DNA of 14,612 nt from contig JANLHA010000192.1 of assembly GCA_024653845.1 (NCBI GenBank), positions 1 to 14,612 on the forward strand, written 5' to 3'. Within the stretch, counting starts at the first letter, position 1. Each line of letters starts with the position of its first letter. Shown here piece after piece: positions 7,440-14,175 of this stretch. Source of the stretch: Candidatus Omnitrophota bacterium (GTDB lineage Bacteria; Omnitrophota; Gorgyraeia; Zapsychrales; JANLHA01). Both the position numbers and the translations under genes were made by a program. The notes beneath the pieces were generated by a model, which saw only the letters and a program-made list of their open reading frames with translations, searched no databases and was not told the origin of the DNA.

Positions 7440-8116
7440 TCAATCTTTTCCCCTTTGAGAATTTCCGGAATTTTCTGAGCATCGATTCGCAGTCCGCCAT
7501 CGTGCTCAATCTTGATCGAATACAAAACCCCGGGAACAAATTTTGTTCCCGGGGCTTCAATTTGCGCATTTTTGACGCCATTTTTCATCGCTGTCTCAGA
7601 ATGAAGAGCGTATTCCCAAAAATTTCGCCACAGCTCTTCTTCAAAAGCGTTACGTCCGCCGTCAATCTTGTATCCTTCAGGCACTGCGTTCATTTTGGCA
7701 AGCTCATACTCTTGGGTATTGGCTCCGTCGAGAATAAAAGCTTTCCAAAAGAGATAAACACTTTTTCCACGAAGAGCGTCGCCCTGTTTAATATGAAGAT
7801 CATTGAAACGAATGACCAAAGATTGAAACTGGATGACGTTTCCTGAAAATGTGAAATAACGCGGCTCAAGGGCATCGCCCTTTGTGTCGTATTCTAGAAA
7901 TTTGATCGTTGTTTCACTTCTTTGAGTGATGGGATTATATTTTTCGTCGGTCACCAGCACTTCTGCAATCCGAGAATCCGCAACCAGACGTTGGATGATT
8001 TGTTGAAGAATCCGATTTTTCTCGATGACATTCTGATAAAAGTGATAGCCTTGATATCCAAGAAAACCAAAAATGATCAGAATGATAATCGATCCCAAGG
8101 GGACTCTTTTTTTCAT
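7436..8116 (-). CDS. Membrane-anchored protein of unknown function
   Basis: I do not recognise this 226-residue protein. It has a basic start (MKKR) and one hydrophobic segment at about 8-24, then about 200 mostly polar residues. The likely topology is a single N-terminal anchor with the rest outside the membrane. No catalytic motif, lipobox or repeat is seen. Shortly after the anchor a stretch (RILQQIIQRLVADSRIAEV) looks amphipathic. The start is well supported by GGGAGG nine bases before the ATG, right after the lipoprotein gene stop. The 3' end overlaps polX by four bases. Residues around 185-200 (APGTKFVPGVLY) are encoded by a perfect DNA palindrome. With the lipoprotein and the DUF3352-like gene just upstream it forms a set of three envelope genes; a shared role is inference. 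Confidence 0.75.
   Translation of the reverse strand: MKKRVPLGSIIILIIFGFLGYQGYHFYQNVIEKNRILQQIIQRLVADSRIAEVLVTDEKYNPITQRSETTIKFLEYDTKGDALEPRYFTFSGNVIQFQSLVIRFNDLHIKQGDALRGKSVYLFWKAFILDGANTQEYELAKMNAVPEGYKIDGGRNAFEEELWRNFWEYALHSETAMKNGVKNAQIEAPGTKFVPGVLYSIKIEHDGGLRIDAQKIPEILKGEKIE
7528..7554. repeat. Perfect 27-bp palindrome inside a coding region
   Basis: The arms CCCCGGGAACAAA (7528-7540) and TTTGTTCCCGGGG (7542-7554) are exact reverse complements with one base between them. The palindrome lies in frame within the unknown membrane-anchored gene and encodes part of PGTKFVPG. In the minus-strand transcript a folded stem would be followed by TTTTG, so it resembles an intrinsic terminator placed about 90 nt before polX. 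The lack of a real loop would force several central pairs open in RNA. Function is unknown. Confidence 0.8.
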
Positions 8117-8130
8117 AAAGACATTCCTCC

Positions 8131-8310
8131 CTAAAATACCCCCGGCGGAGGCTTTGGCATACGTTTCGCCACTTCAATGGCGGCTCCTGCCAATTTGAAA
8201 GGAAGCGTCAAAAGAGCACATCCTGAAAACATCAGGCACAGGCTCATTCCCAGAACAAGCCGGAGACTCACCGGCCATGCTCTCCAATAAAAAAACGAAA
8301 ATTTTTTCAT
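8131..8310 (-). CDS. Small lipoprotein of unknown function
   Basis: This is a 59-residue predicted lipoprotein. The start MKKFSFFYWR is basic and aromatic, a hydrophobic stretch runs from about 14 to 28, and the lipobox-like MFSGC puts the lipidated Cys at 31. That leaves a mature peptide of only 29 residues ending in a short proline-rich MPKPPPGVF. I chose ATG 8310 (TGATATG, one base after the preceding stop) over an in-frame TTG at 8319 that would add three residues and overlap the upstream gene. It is followed after 14 nt by the membrane-anchored gene. Such tiny lipoproteins can be assembly or stability partners of larger envelope proteins, but nothing here shows which. It resembles no named family that I recognise. 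Confidence 0.72.
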   Translation of the reverse strand: MKKFSFFYWRAWPVSLRLVLGMSLCLMFSGCALLTLPFKLAGAAIEVAKRMPKPPPGVF

Positions 8311-8311
8311 A

Positions 8312-10363
8312 TCACTCAACTTTCAGATAATTGAGAATCTCGACGTGATCCGGCTGAATCACGACTTTGGAAGAAAATGATTTGACGGCTGTCAATGCTT
8401 TCAAAAAAGGACGGGCCAATTCATTTAAAAGGATTTGGCGTCGCTCAACAACTCCCGCTTCCTTGTCATAACTGGCCACCATTTCAAGCAAATCTTTTTC
8501 CGTTTGCTTAAGTCTTTCGACATCTTTTTCGGCTTCCGCGATTTGTTTTGAAAGAGGCAACACTTGAGACGTGTCGACTTCTGATCCACTTTTGAGCGCA
8601 TCTTTGATAGTTCTGAGCTGGGTTCGAAGTTCGCCAAGGTGATTCTCTGCCGTGGCGATATCTTTACGAACATCTTGCACCCGCTGCTGGCTTCCAGACT
8701 GCACCGCCGATTGTTTAGCCACTTGCGCAGACATCCACTGGTTGACCCAATCGATCAGACGGTCAGCTTTCAAAGCCATCTTAGCCACTTCGATAAAAAG
8801 CAACGAATTGTTCTCTTCGGTCAAACCAAAATTGACATCCCGAAAACTCTGAGCAGAAACCAAAGCACCTTTTTCTTTGGCAAGGGTATCCAAGGCATCA
8901 TGGAGCACCTGAAGATTAATTCCAACGAGAAGATAATCTTTCAGAAACGTGTAGCTCGGCGAAAAATTGGGAATCAAAGGCATGTTGATGTATTGAATGG
9001 ATTGATTACGATAATTTTCCGTCGAAAGCTGAAACAAGGGCTGTCGAGCAATCAGCGCATCCAAAACATGCTGGGCTTTAGCCTGATCTTTGATTTTGAT
9101 GAAAAATACAAATTGGGGTAGAGGAATCATCTGGTCTGTTTGAATGTCGACAAGATAACCGCCCAGCTCATCCCCTAAGGCGGGTAAAATATCCGTTTCA
9201 ATTTTTAATCCCAGATTATTTTCGATCTGTTCAATCACCTGTTGGGCAGACGCAGACTCTTGCGATCCATCTGCAGATGAGGCCGGCTGTATGGCTTGGC
9301 GCTCCAGATCCTCCTTGATTTGCTTCCAATAAAGATCCAAGTCATAACAGCCACTCCACTGATACGCTAAAATGTTGTCGGGAACAAATTCGAACGTCGC
9401 ATTTTTTTGCGCAGGGCATTCGTACGCCAACTTCAAATTGGGATCCAAGAGATTCTTGTCAATGTACAAATCAACTTTGATCTGGGCAACCTTGTCAAAC
9501 CGAACAGAATACCCCAAAGATTGGAATCCCTTCACCCGTTTCAAACTGTCTTGAAAAGGCTTGAGGATTTCTTGAGGATTATTTTCTTTTGTCGCCAGAC
9601 GAGTGATTTGCATTTCCAATTCATTGGCCAAAACTTCAAAATTGGCATATCCCGTCATTCCCGATTTGGTCAGAGCTCCTTGAACATTAGCGGCGTAAGC
9701 TTTCTCTTTGACCAAAGAAAGCTTCTTCCCGACGACAACATCAATGGCCTGACGTGCCGCATCCGTGCCCCAACTGATGATCAAAAGATCTTTGATGCGA
9801 ACGTATCCAATCTGGAAACCCTCAGGCGAAGTGACGGTCCAAATGGTGTGCCCCTGATAATCTTCGGATTTCGGAGCAAATTTTTCTTGGCTCTGTCCGG
9901 CAAAACGCGATAAGGCTTCGGCCATTTGGACTTGAGCTCCGACGCGCGTGACAATGACAATATGAGATAAAATTTTTGAAATGTCTGAGCCAATCGCCTC
10001 TTCCACATTGATGGGATAAATGGCCAAAACGACTTCTTTTCCAAAAAGTTTGTCAAAAATTTTTTTATTATCCGGCGAGAACAACTGATTCTGGAAATTT
10101 TGATAATCTGCAAGCGCCTTAGGATCTCCACCGACTTTGATCAACGTTGAACTCCAAGGGACTTGTTGCAATCCCTTCCAAAGTTGCGTCTCTTGAAATT
10201 TCTCCATGTTTTTGCTGACATCTTTGAATTGAAGATACGCAACCGGCCCCGACGGCAAAACACTGGCAATCTCAACACCCTTCTTACCGATTAAAAAAAA
10301 TATTCCCATTCCGACGAGGGCAATCCCTATTAAAGCAACGAGAATGATTATTTTTCGTTTCAT
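8312..10363 (-). CDS. DUF3352-like membrane-anchored protein
   Basis: This 683-residue protein has an N-terminal membrane segment at about 4-25 and a large part outside the membrane. The stretch after the anchor, VLPSGPVAYLQFKDV with ETQLWKGLQQ (35-67), is the typical opening of DUF3352-type proteins, whose biochemical role is not known. A similar stretch recurs at 324-349 (FVPDNILAYQW..., YWKQI), and LFGKEVVLAIYPI (106-118) is echoed by LGDELGGYLVDI later. I read this as two related domains in tandem. Cys316 and Cys339 could form a disulfide. Residues about 560-635 are strongly heptad-like (coiled coil), rich in Gln, Glu and Lys. I chose ATG 10363 with AAAGGAAAG six bases upstream; an ATG at 10390 would add nine residues. 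It follows tatD by 27 nt. The family assignment is from memory of its pattern. Confidence 0.7.
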   Translation of the reverse strand: MKRKIIILVALIGIALVGMGIFFLIGKKGVEIASVLPSGPVAYLQFKDVSKNMEKFQETQLWKGLQQVPWSSTLIKVGGDPKALADYQNFQNQLFSPDNKKIFDKLFGKEVVLAIYPINVEEAIGSDISKILSHIVIVTRVGAQVQMAEALSRFAGQSQEKFAPKSEDYQGHTIWTVTSPEGFQIGYVRIKDLLIISWGTDAARQAIDVVVGKKLSLVKEKAYAANVQGALTKSGMTGYANFEVLANELEMQITRLATKENNPQEILKPFQDSLKRVKGFQSLGYSVRFDKVAQIKVDLYIDKNLLDPNLKLAYECPAQKNATFEFVPDNILAYQWSGCYDLDLYWKQIKEDLERQAIQPASSADGSQESASAQQVIEQIENNLGLKIETDILPALGDELGGYLVDIQTDQMIPLPQFVFFIKIKDQAKAQHVLDALIARQPLFQLSTENYRNQSIQYINMPLIPNFSPSYTFLKDYLLVGINLQVLHDALDTLAKEKGALVSAQSFRDVNFGLTEENNSLLFIEVAKMALKADRLIDWVNQWMSAQVAKQSAVQSGSQQRVQDVRKDIATAENHLGELRTQLRTIKDALKSGSEVDTSQVLPLSKQIAEAEKDVERLKQTEKDLLEMVASYDKEAGVVERRQILLNELARPFLKALTAVKSFSSKVVIQPDHVEILNYLKVE

Positions 10364-10390
10364 GAACTTTCCTTTCTCATGTCTTCTCAA

Positions 10391-11164
10391 TCATCCAATC
10401 CCTAAAAATCGATGGGCATTCGCATTCAAAATTTGAGCTGCCTTCTCTTCTGCCAATCCTTTATACCGAGCATAAATCTGAAGGGTACGAACCACATCCT
10501 TCGGCTGAGATTTGAAACCGTCTTCTCGACTCGCATCGTATCGATAGAACACCGGCGAATCTGTTTCAATCAAGGTACTCTCAATCGGCGCATGACGAAT
10601 TGCCTCCTGGGATTGAGGGCTATACGCTAAACTCGGTGTGGTCGAAACAAAATATCCAGCACTCACAATATCCTGCATCACATCGACCGGACCACTGTAC
10701 CAATGAAAAACCGCACTTTGGATTCCCACCTCACGCACCGTCTCAAAACATTCCCGCCATGTTCCCCGCGCATGCACCACCACGGGTCGATTGTGCTCTT
10801 TGGCCAAGACCAACTGTCGACGGAAAACATCTCGCTGCTGCTTCTTTTTCTCAGCGTCCTGACGCACCCATTTGTACCAAAAATCCAACCCGATCTCGCC
10901 CACAACCTGCGCCTGCCCCATATGGGATTTTAAAAAATCTAAGGCTTCTTCAATTTCTTCTGTCTTGATGTTCCCGGGATGAATGCCTAAGCCTAAATAA
11001 ATTTGAGGAGAAAAAAAATTATTTTTGATCTCCAAGCTTTTCTGCATGGAGGCTAAATCCATGCTGACCGCCACAATCTCTGTCACACCCGCCGCAACCG
11101 CTTGAGCTAATGCCTCGTCGAGATTCTCGACATGATCCAGATGCGCATGGGTATCAATGAGCAT
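10391..11164 (-). CDS. tatD: TatD family metal-dependent deoxyribonuclease
   Basis: This TatD-type amidohydrolase-fold nuclease is cytoplasmic. Characterised members are metal-dependent DNases with 3'-5' exonuclease activity, linked to DNA repair and degradation of damaged DNA. It has 257 residues, the normal length. The metal ligands are all visible: THAHLD with His6 and His8, GEIGLDFW with Glu90, VVVHARG with His131, FHWYSG with His154 and IETDSPV with Asp202. LGLGIHPG at 57-64 is also typical. The start ATG at 11164 lies within the 3' end of dtd (11-nt overlap). It could equally be called YcfH/YabD-type; family members differ in substrate, so the exact role is inferred. The Tat secretion name is historical and does not imply export. 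Confidence 0.93.
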   Translation of the reverse strand: MLIDTHAHLDHVENLDEALAQAVAAGVTEIVAVSMDLASMQKSLEIKNNFFSPQIYLGLGIHPGNIKTEEIEEALDFLKSHMGQAQVVGEIGLDFWYKWVRQDAEKKKQQRDVFRRQLVLAKEHNRPVVVHARGTWRECFETVREVGIQSAVFHWYSGPVDVMQDIVSAGYFVSTTPSLAYSPQSQEAIRHAPIESTLIETDSPVFYRYDASREDGFKSQPKDVVRTLQIYARYKGLAEEKAAQILNANAHRFLGIG

Positions 11165-11606
11165 TGCGCGAACTTTCCAAAATGAATGTCACTGGCCCAT
11201 CATTGATTAATGCCACATCCATCATCGCTCGAAACTGTCCCGTTTCCACCTTAATAGGATAAGCTCGCAATTGATTAACAAATTCATGATAAAGTTCTTC
11301 GGCGTGCCCAGGCTGGGCCGCTCTATCAAACGAAGGACGACGTCCTTGAGAACAGTCGCCTAAAAGCGTAAATTGAGACACCACCAAAAACTGAGCTCCA
11401 AGATCCAGGGCCGAACGATTCATCTTGCCCTGGTCATCTTCAAAAATACGCAATTCAACAAGTTTAGAAACAAGATACTCGACATCTGCAACACTGTCTT
11501 CTTTCGCCACGCCGACGAAAACAAGTATCCCTGGACCAATTTGCCCGACCGTCTTTGAATCGACCGTCACTCGAGCTTCTTTGACACGCTGGATGACCAA
11601 TTTCAT
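11154..11606 (-). CDS. dtd: D-aminoacyl-tRNA deacylase
   Basis: DTD hydrolyses D-aminoacyl-tRNAs (and glycine mischarged on tRNA-Ala), protecting translation from wrong amino acids. It is a small cytoplasmic homodimer. At 150 residues it has the family's normal length. It begins MKLVIQRV.EARV, a standard opening, and carries SQFTLLGD (77-84) with the catalytic-site Thr80, GRRPSF (88-93), and the Gly-cisPro motif in NDGPVTF (135-141, Gly137-Pro138). It is the first gene of the nine-gene run, 27 nt downstream of a near-consensus promoter, with a short leader that has a modest AAGAAAG ribosome site. It lies about 11 kb from glyQS, so there is no direct operon link to the synthetase. Confidence 0.96.
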   Translation of the reverse strand: MKLVIQRVKEARVTVDSKTVGQIGPGILVFVGVAKEDSVADVEYLVSKLVELRIFEDDQGKMNRSALDLGAQFLVVSQFTLLGDCSQGRRPSFDRAAQPGHAEELYHEFVNQLRAYPIKVETGQFRAMMDVALINDGPVTFILESSRNAH

Positions 11607-11632
11607 AATAGACTTTCTTGAATATCTTAAAG

Positions 11633-11661
11633 ATTATAGTTTCTTTGCGGCGACGGGTCAA
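11633..11661 (-). promoter_or_regulatory. Sigma-70 promoter of the dtd-panB operon
   Basis: On the minus strand TTGACC (11661-11656) and TATAAT (11638-11633) are separated by exactly 17 nt: a perfect -10, five of six matches in the -35, and optimal spacing. The predicted start near 11626 gives a leader of about 20 nt before the dtd ATG. The short palindrome ATCTT-A-AAGAT (11624-11634) overlaps the start site and the edge of the -10, and could be an operator. No other convincing promoter appears in the following 9 kb of tightly packed genes. Confidence 0.82.
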
Positions 11662-11675
11662 TGTGAATTGCGGAA

Positions 11676-11704
11676 TTGACACCCTCTGCGATTTGTGTTA
11701 GTTT
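11676..11704 (+). promoter_or_regulatory. Promoter of the Hel308-like gene, leaderless geometry
   Basis: A perfect TTGACA -35 (11676-11681) is followed after 17 nt by TAGTTT (11699-11704), a weak -10 with three of six matches. The -10 ends six bases before the ATG at 11711, so transcription would start at the A of the start codon. The 20 bases before the ATG hold no Shine-Dalgarno sequence. The -35 lies back-to-back with the dtd promoter, with 14 bp between the two -35 boxes. Confidence 0.5.
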
Positions 11705-11710
11705 CGCCTC

Positions 11711-13882
11711 ATGTTACTTCCTGCTGTTCTCAAACGTTATTCTTTCCCGGAAGAAATTCAGAACTTTTTTCATCAAGAAGGAATTCATGAACTTTATCCT
11801 CCTCAAGCGGCAGCCATCAACGCTGGAGTTCTCGATGGGAAAAACCTTCTTCTTTCTGTTCCGACAGCCGCGGGGAAAACCCTGATCGCCCAACTGGCCA
11901 TTCTCAAATCTCTTCTTTCGGGAGGCAAACGTTGCCTCTACATTTGCCCACTGAAAGCTTTGGCCAATGAAAAATACCAAGAATTCCAGAAGTTAACCGC
12001 TTCTCTAGAAATTAGTATCGGAGTGGCGACCGGAGACTCCACCAATCGCGATGATTCTCTTGCCCAACACCAAGTGATCATCGGAACTGCAGAAAAAGTG
12101 GATTCTCTTTTGCGTCACCGTAGCCCCTGGTTGACTCAAGGACTGAGTGTGGTTATTTTTGATGAAATCCATTTTCTCGACGATGGTTCGCGCGGCCCCA
12201 CTTTAGAAATTCTCATCGCCCGGATTCGTCAACTCAATCCCCAGATTCAAATCATTGCGCTGAGCGCGACCATCCAAAACTCGCAAGAAATGGCCGACTG
12301 GCTCGATGCCCAATTGGTCACCAGCACATGGCGCCCTGTTCCTCTTAAAGAAGGTGTCTACTTCGACGATAAAATTCAATTTTCTCAAGGTGGAACTCGA
12401 CTGATCACGGAAGGCCACGGAGAAGAAGATTTGAACAAGCTTTGTTTGGACACGATGCGTCAAGGGGGACAACTTTTGGTTTTTGTCAATTCTCGTCGGT
12501 CAACTCAAGCGGCATCTTTAAAACTTCGATCATCGATTTCTCAACTCCTTAACGATGACGAGAAAAAACAACTTGTTAAAATTTCTCAGAAGATCATCGG
12601 TACTAGCGCTCATGCCACACGCATTTGCCGGCAATTGGGGGAAACCGTTCTTTATGGCGTGGCCTTTCATCATGCCGGGCTCAAGCCCCATCAACGGGAA
12701 TTGGTTGAAGAGTCTTTCAAAAAAAATCTCATCAAAGTGATTTGCGCCACACCCACACTAGCGGCGGGGGTCAACTTACCCGCCCGTCGGGTGATTGTGC
12801 GGGATGTCAAACGCTTTGAAGCCCAATTGGGTGCCTCTTATATTCCGACCTCAGAGTACAAACAGTGCGCAGGACGCGCGGGACGTCCACGATATGACCC
12901 TTATGGAGAAGCGATCCTCATGGCCAAGACGTCTTCACAAATCAGGACTCTTTTTGACCGCTATATCCTCGCGGATCCAGAACCCGTCACTTCCAAACTG
13001 GCGGATCCTTCAGCCTTGCGCGTTCATATTCTTGCGTCCATCGTCGGAGAATATGTCCACGACATCAATGAAACCCTGGAATTCCTATCTCACACTTTTC
13101 TTGCGCACCAAAGACAAACATCACACCTTTTGGAGCTCATCAGCGAAACATTTGAATTCCTCGAGGAGGAAGAGTTCATTCGTAAAAATGGATTTCGGTT
13201 TTTCGCTACACCTTTTGGTCAACAGACCAGCCGCCTATATATTGATCCCCTTTCTGCGATCACATTGCGGGATGGCTTGAAAAAACTATCAAAACAAAAT
13301 GATCTTTCTGCAACGGCCGTTCTTCACTGGATCTGCTGTTGTCGTGACGCCCCGCTTTTGAAAGTGGGAACCAAAGACTTGGAAATAATCGAAGGGTTTG
13401 CTCAAAGAACTGCCTCTGAACTTGTTTTAACGCCTGATGACCTCCCACAATTGGAAGATTTCTTCCAATCTTTGGCGATTATGAAAACGACCATGATGCT
13501 CACCACCTGGATCGACGAAGAACGGGAAGAAACCATCTGCGACTATTTTAATATTGGCCCTGGGGACGTTTATCGCCATACCGAAGCAATCCGCTGGCTG
13601 CTTTATGCTGCTATCGTCATTGCGGACCTTTTTCAACAGAAGAAGCTAAATTTTATCTTAGCCAAAATCAAAAGTCGCGTACAGTACGGGGTTAAAGAAG
13701 AACTTCTTCCTCTTGTTGACATTAAGGGAATCGGCCGGGTGCGCGCAAGAAAACTCTTCGAAAAAGGCTTTCGTAAACTCTCTGATTTCAAATTGATTCC
13801 TGCCGAACAACTTGCCGAAGTTCCGCTTATTGGCAAAAATTTGGCTCTCGAACTCATCGAACAGGCCCATCAAGGCCGATAA
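11711..13882 (+). CDS. Hel308/Ski2-like superfamily 2 DNA helicase
   Basis: This ATP-dependent SF2 helicase of the Ski2 group most resembles archaeal Hel308 (HelQ in animals), which unwinds DNA 3'-5' at stalled forks. It has 723 residues, the Hel308 length. In order: Q-motif-like LYPPQAAAI (28-36), Walker A PTAAGKT (51-57), ICPLKALANEK (78-88), DEIH (151-154), SATIQN (185-190), LLVFVNSRR (255-263), HHAGL (320-324), ATPTLAAGVNLPAR (346-359) and QCAGRAGRPRYDPYGEA (385-401). A helical domain with NIGPGDVYRHTEAIRWLLYA follows (614-633), then helix-hairpin-helix DIKGIGRVRARKLFEKG (670-686) and VPLIGKNLA (704-712). Relatives usually have TASGKT; here it is TAAGKT. The start is firm: an in-frame TAG lies four codons upstream. 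It stands alone, divergent from dtd. The role in fork repair is inferred from the family. Confidence 0.9.
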   Translation: MLLPAVLKRYSFPEEIQNFFHQEGIHELYPPQAAAINAGVLDGKNLLLSVPTAAGKTLIAQLAILKSLLSGGKRCLYICPLKALANEKYQEFQKLTASLEISIGVATGDSTNRDDSLAQHQVIIGTAEKVDSLLRHRSPWLTQGLSVVIFDEIHFLDDGSRGPTLEILIARIRQLNPQIQIIALSATIQNSQEMADWLDAQLVTSTWRPVPLKEGVYFDDKIQFSQGGTRLITEGHGEEDLNKLCLDTMRQGGQLLVFVNSRRSTQAASLKLRSSISQLLNDDEKKQLVKISQKIIGTSAHATRICRQLGETVLYGVAFHHAGLKPHQRELVEESFKKNLIKVICATPTLAAGVNLPARRVIVRDVKRFEAQLGASYIPTSEYKQCAGRAGRPRYDPYGEAILMAKTSSQIRTLFDRYILADPEPVTSKLADPSALRVHILASIVGEYVHDINETLEFLSHTFLAHQRQTSHLLELISETFEFLEEEEFIRKNGFRFFATPFGQQTSRLYIDPLSAITLRDGLKKLSKQNDLSATAVLHWICCCRDAPLLKVGTKDLEIIEGFAQRTASELVLTPDDLPQLEDFFQSLAIMKTTMMLTTWIDEEREETICDYFNIGPGDVYRHTEAIRWLLYAAIVIADLFQQKKLNFILAKIKSRVQYGVKEELLPLVDIKGIGRVRARKLFEKGFRKLSDFKLIPAEQLAEVPLIGKNLALELIEQAHQGR

Positions 13883-13887
13883 AATTT

Positions 13888-13916
13888 TCGACAATCTTAA
13901 AGACGCATGATATACT
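13888..13916 (+). promoter_or_regulatory. Promoter of the pilin-like gene pair
   Basis: TCGACA (13888-13893, five of six matches to the -35 consensus) and TATACT (13911-13916, five of six) are separated by 17 nt. A TGA directly before the -10 makes it an extended -10. The start site would be near 13923, leaving a leader of about 22 nt that contains GGAGG. The promoter starts six bases after the helicase stop, so the pilin-like genes can be expressed independently of it. Confidence 0.7.
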
Positions 13917-13944
13917 TGAATTGACGTCGTGGAGGACAAAACTC

Positions 13945-14142
13945 GTGTCAAAGTCTGGACAAATAACGCTCGAATATATTTTACTTCTGACAGCACTTGT
14001 GGTTGCCATCATTCTTTTCATGTCTGAAAAAGGGCCCCTCACGCAGCACATGAAGGATACTTACCGTGACGGGTTCGATCAACTCGAAGGCGCAGGGAAA
14101 CGAACATTTGATGCATTAACTCCTGGCCCTGGTTCTCCATAA
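13945..14142 (+). CDS. Small pilin-like protein with class III / Flp-type leader
   Basis: This 65-residue protein begins MSKSGQITLEYILLLTALVV, a very short basic leader ending in Gly5, then Q-I-T-L-E-Y and a long hydrophobic helix to about residue 27. That pattern fits prepilin-peptidase substrates: class III signal peptides (G/Q cut) and Flp pilins, with Glu at +5 and Tyr at +6. The mature part is about 60 residues, polar and charged, ending in a short Pro/Gly tail (LTPGPGSP). The start is a GTG chosen because GGAGG lies nine bases upstream; an in-frame TTG at 13921 has no ribosome site and sits at the predicted transcription start. It pairs with the next gene, which has the same leader type. 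It may be a pilus subunit or a pseudopilin; no assembly ATPase or peptidase gene is in the window. Confidence 0.8.
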   Translation: MSKSGQITLEYILLLTALVVAIILFMSEKGPLTQHMKDTYRDGFDQLEGAGKRTFDALTPGPGSP

Positions 14143-14147
14143 ATTTG

Positions 14148-14173
14148 TTGAGAGCTTTTAAAGGAGATCTCAA
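14148..14173 (+). promoter_or_regulatory. Ribosome binding site in the loop of a small hairpin
   Basis: AAGGAG (14161-14166) lies nine bases before the ATG at 14176, a strong Shine-Dalgarno sequence. It is framed by the inverted repeat TTGAGA (14148-14153) and TCTCAA (14168-14173). A 6-bp stem with a 14-nt loop would present the site in the loop rather than hide it. The stem is weak and may be chance. Confidence 0.45.
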
Positions 14174-14175
14174 AG

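Noticed and set aside
7528..7554. LexA/DinR box inside the palindrome (GAAC ... GTTC)
   Set aside because: The half-sites are seven bases apart rather than four, and the site is deep in a coding region with no SOS gene start next to it.
8639..9121. 160-codon plus-strand open frame opposite the DUF3352-like gene
   Set aside because: It has no recognisable motif or ribosome site and is fully covered by a better supported gene on the other strand.
11711..13882. Evidence that the contig is archaeal
   Set aside because: Shine-Dalgarno sites, sigma-70 type promoters and bacterial-type dtd, panB, polX and lipoprotein genes point to a bacterium despite the Hel308-like gene.
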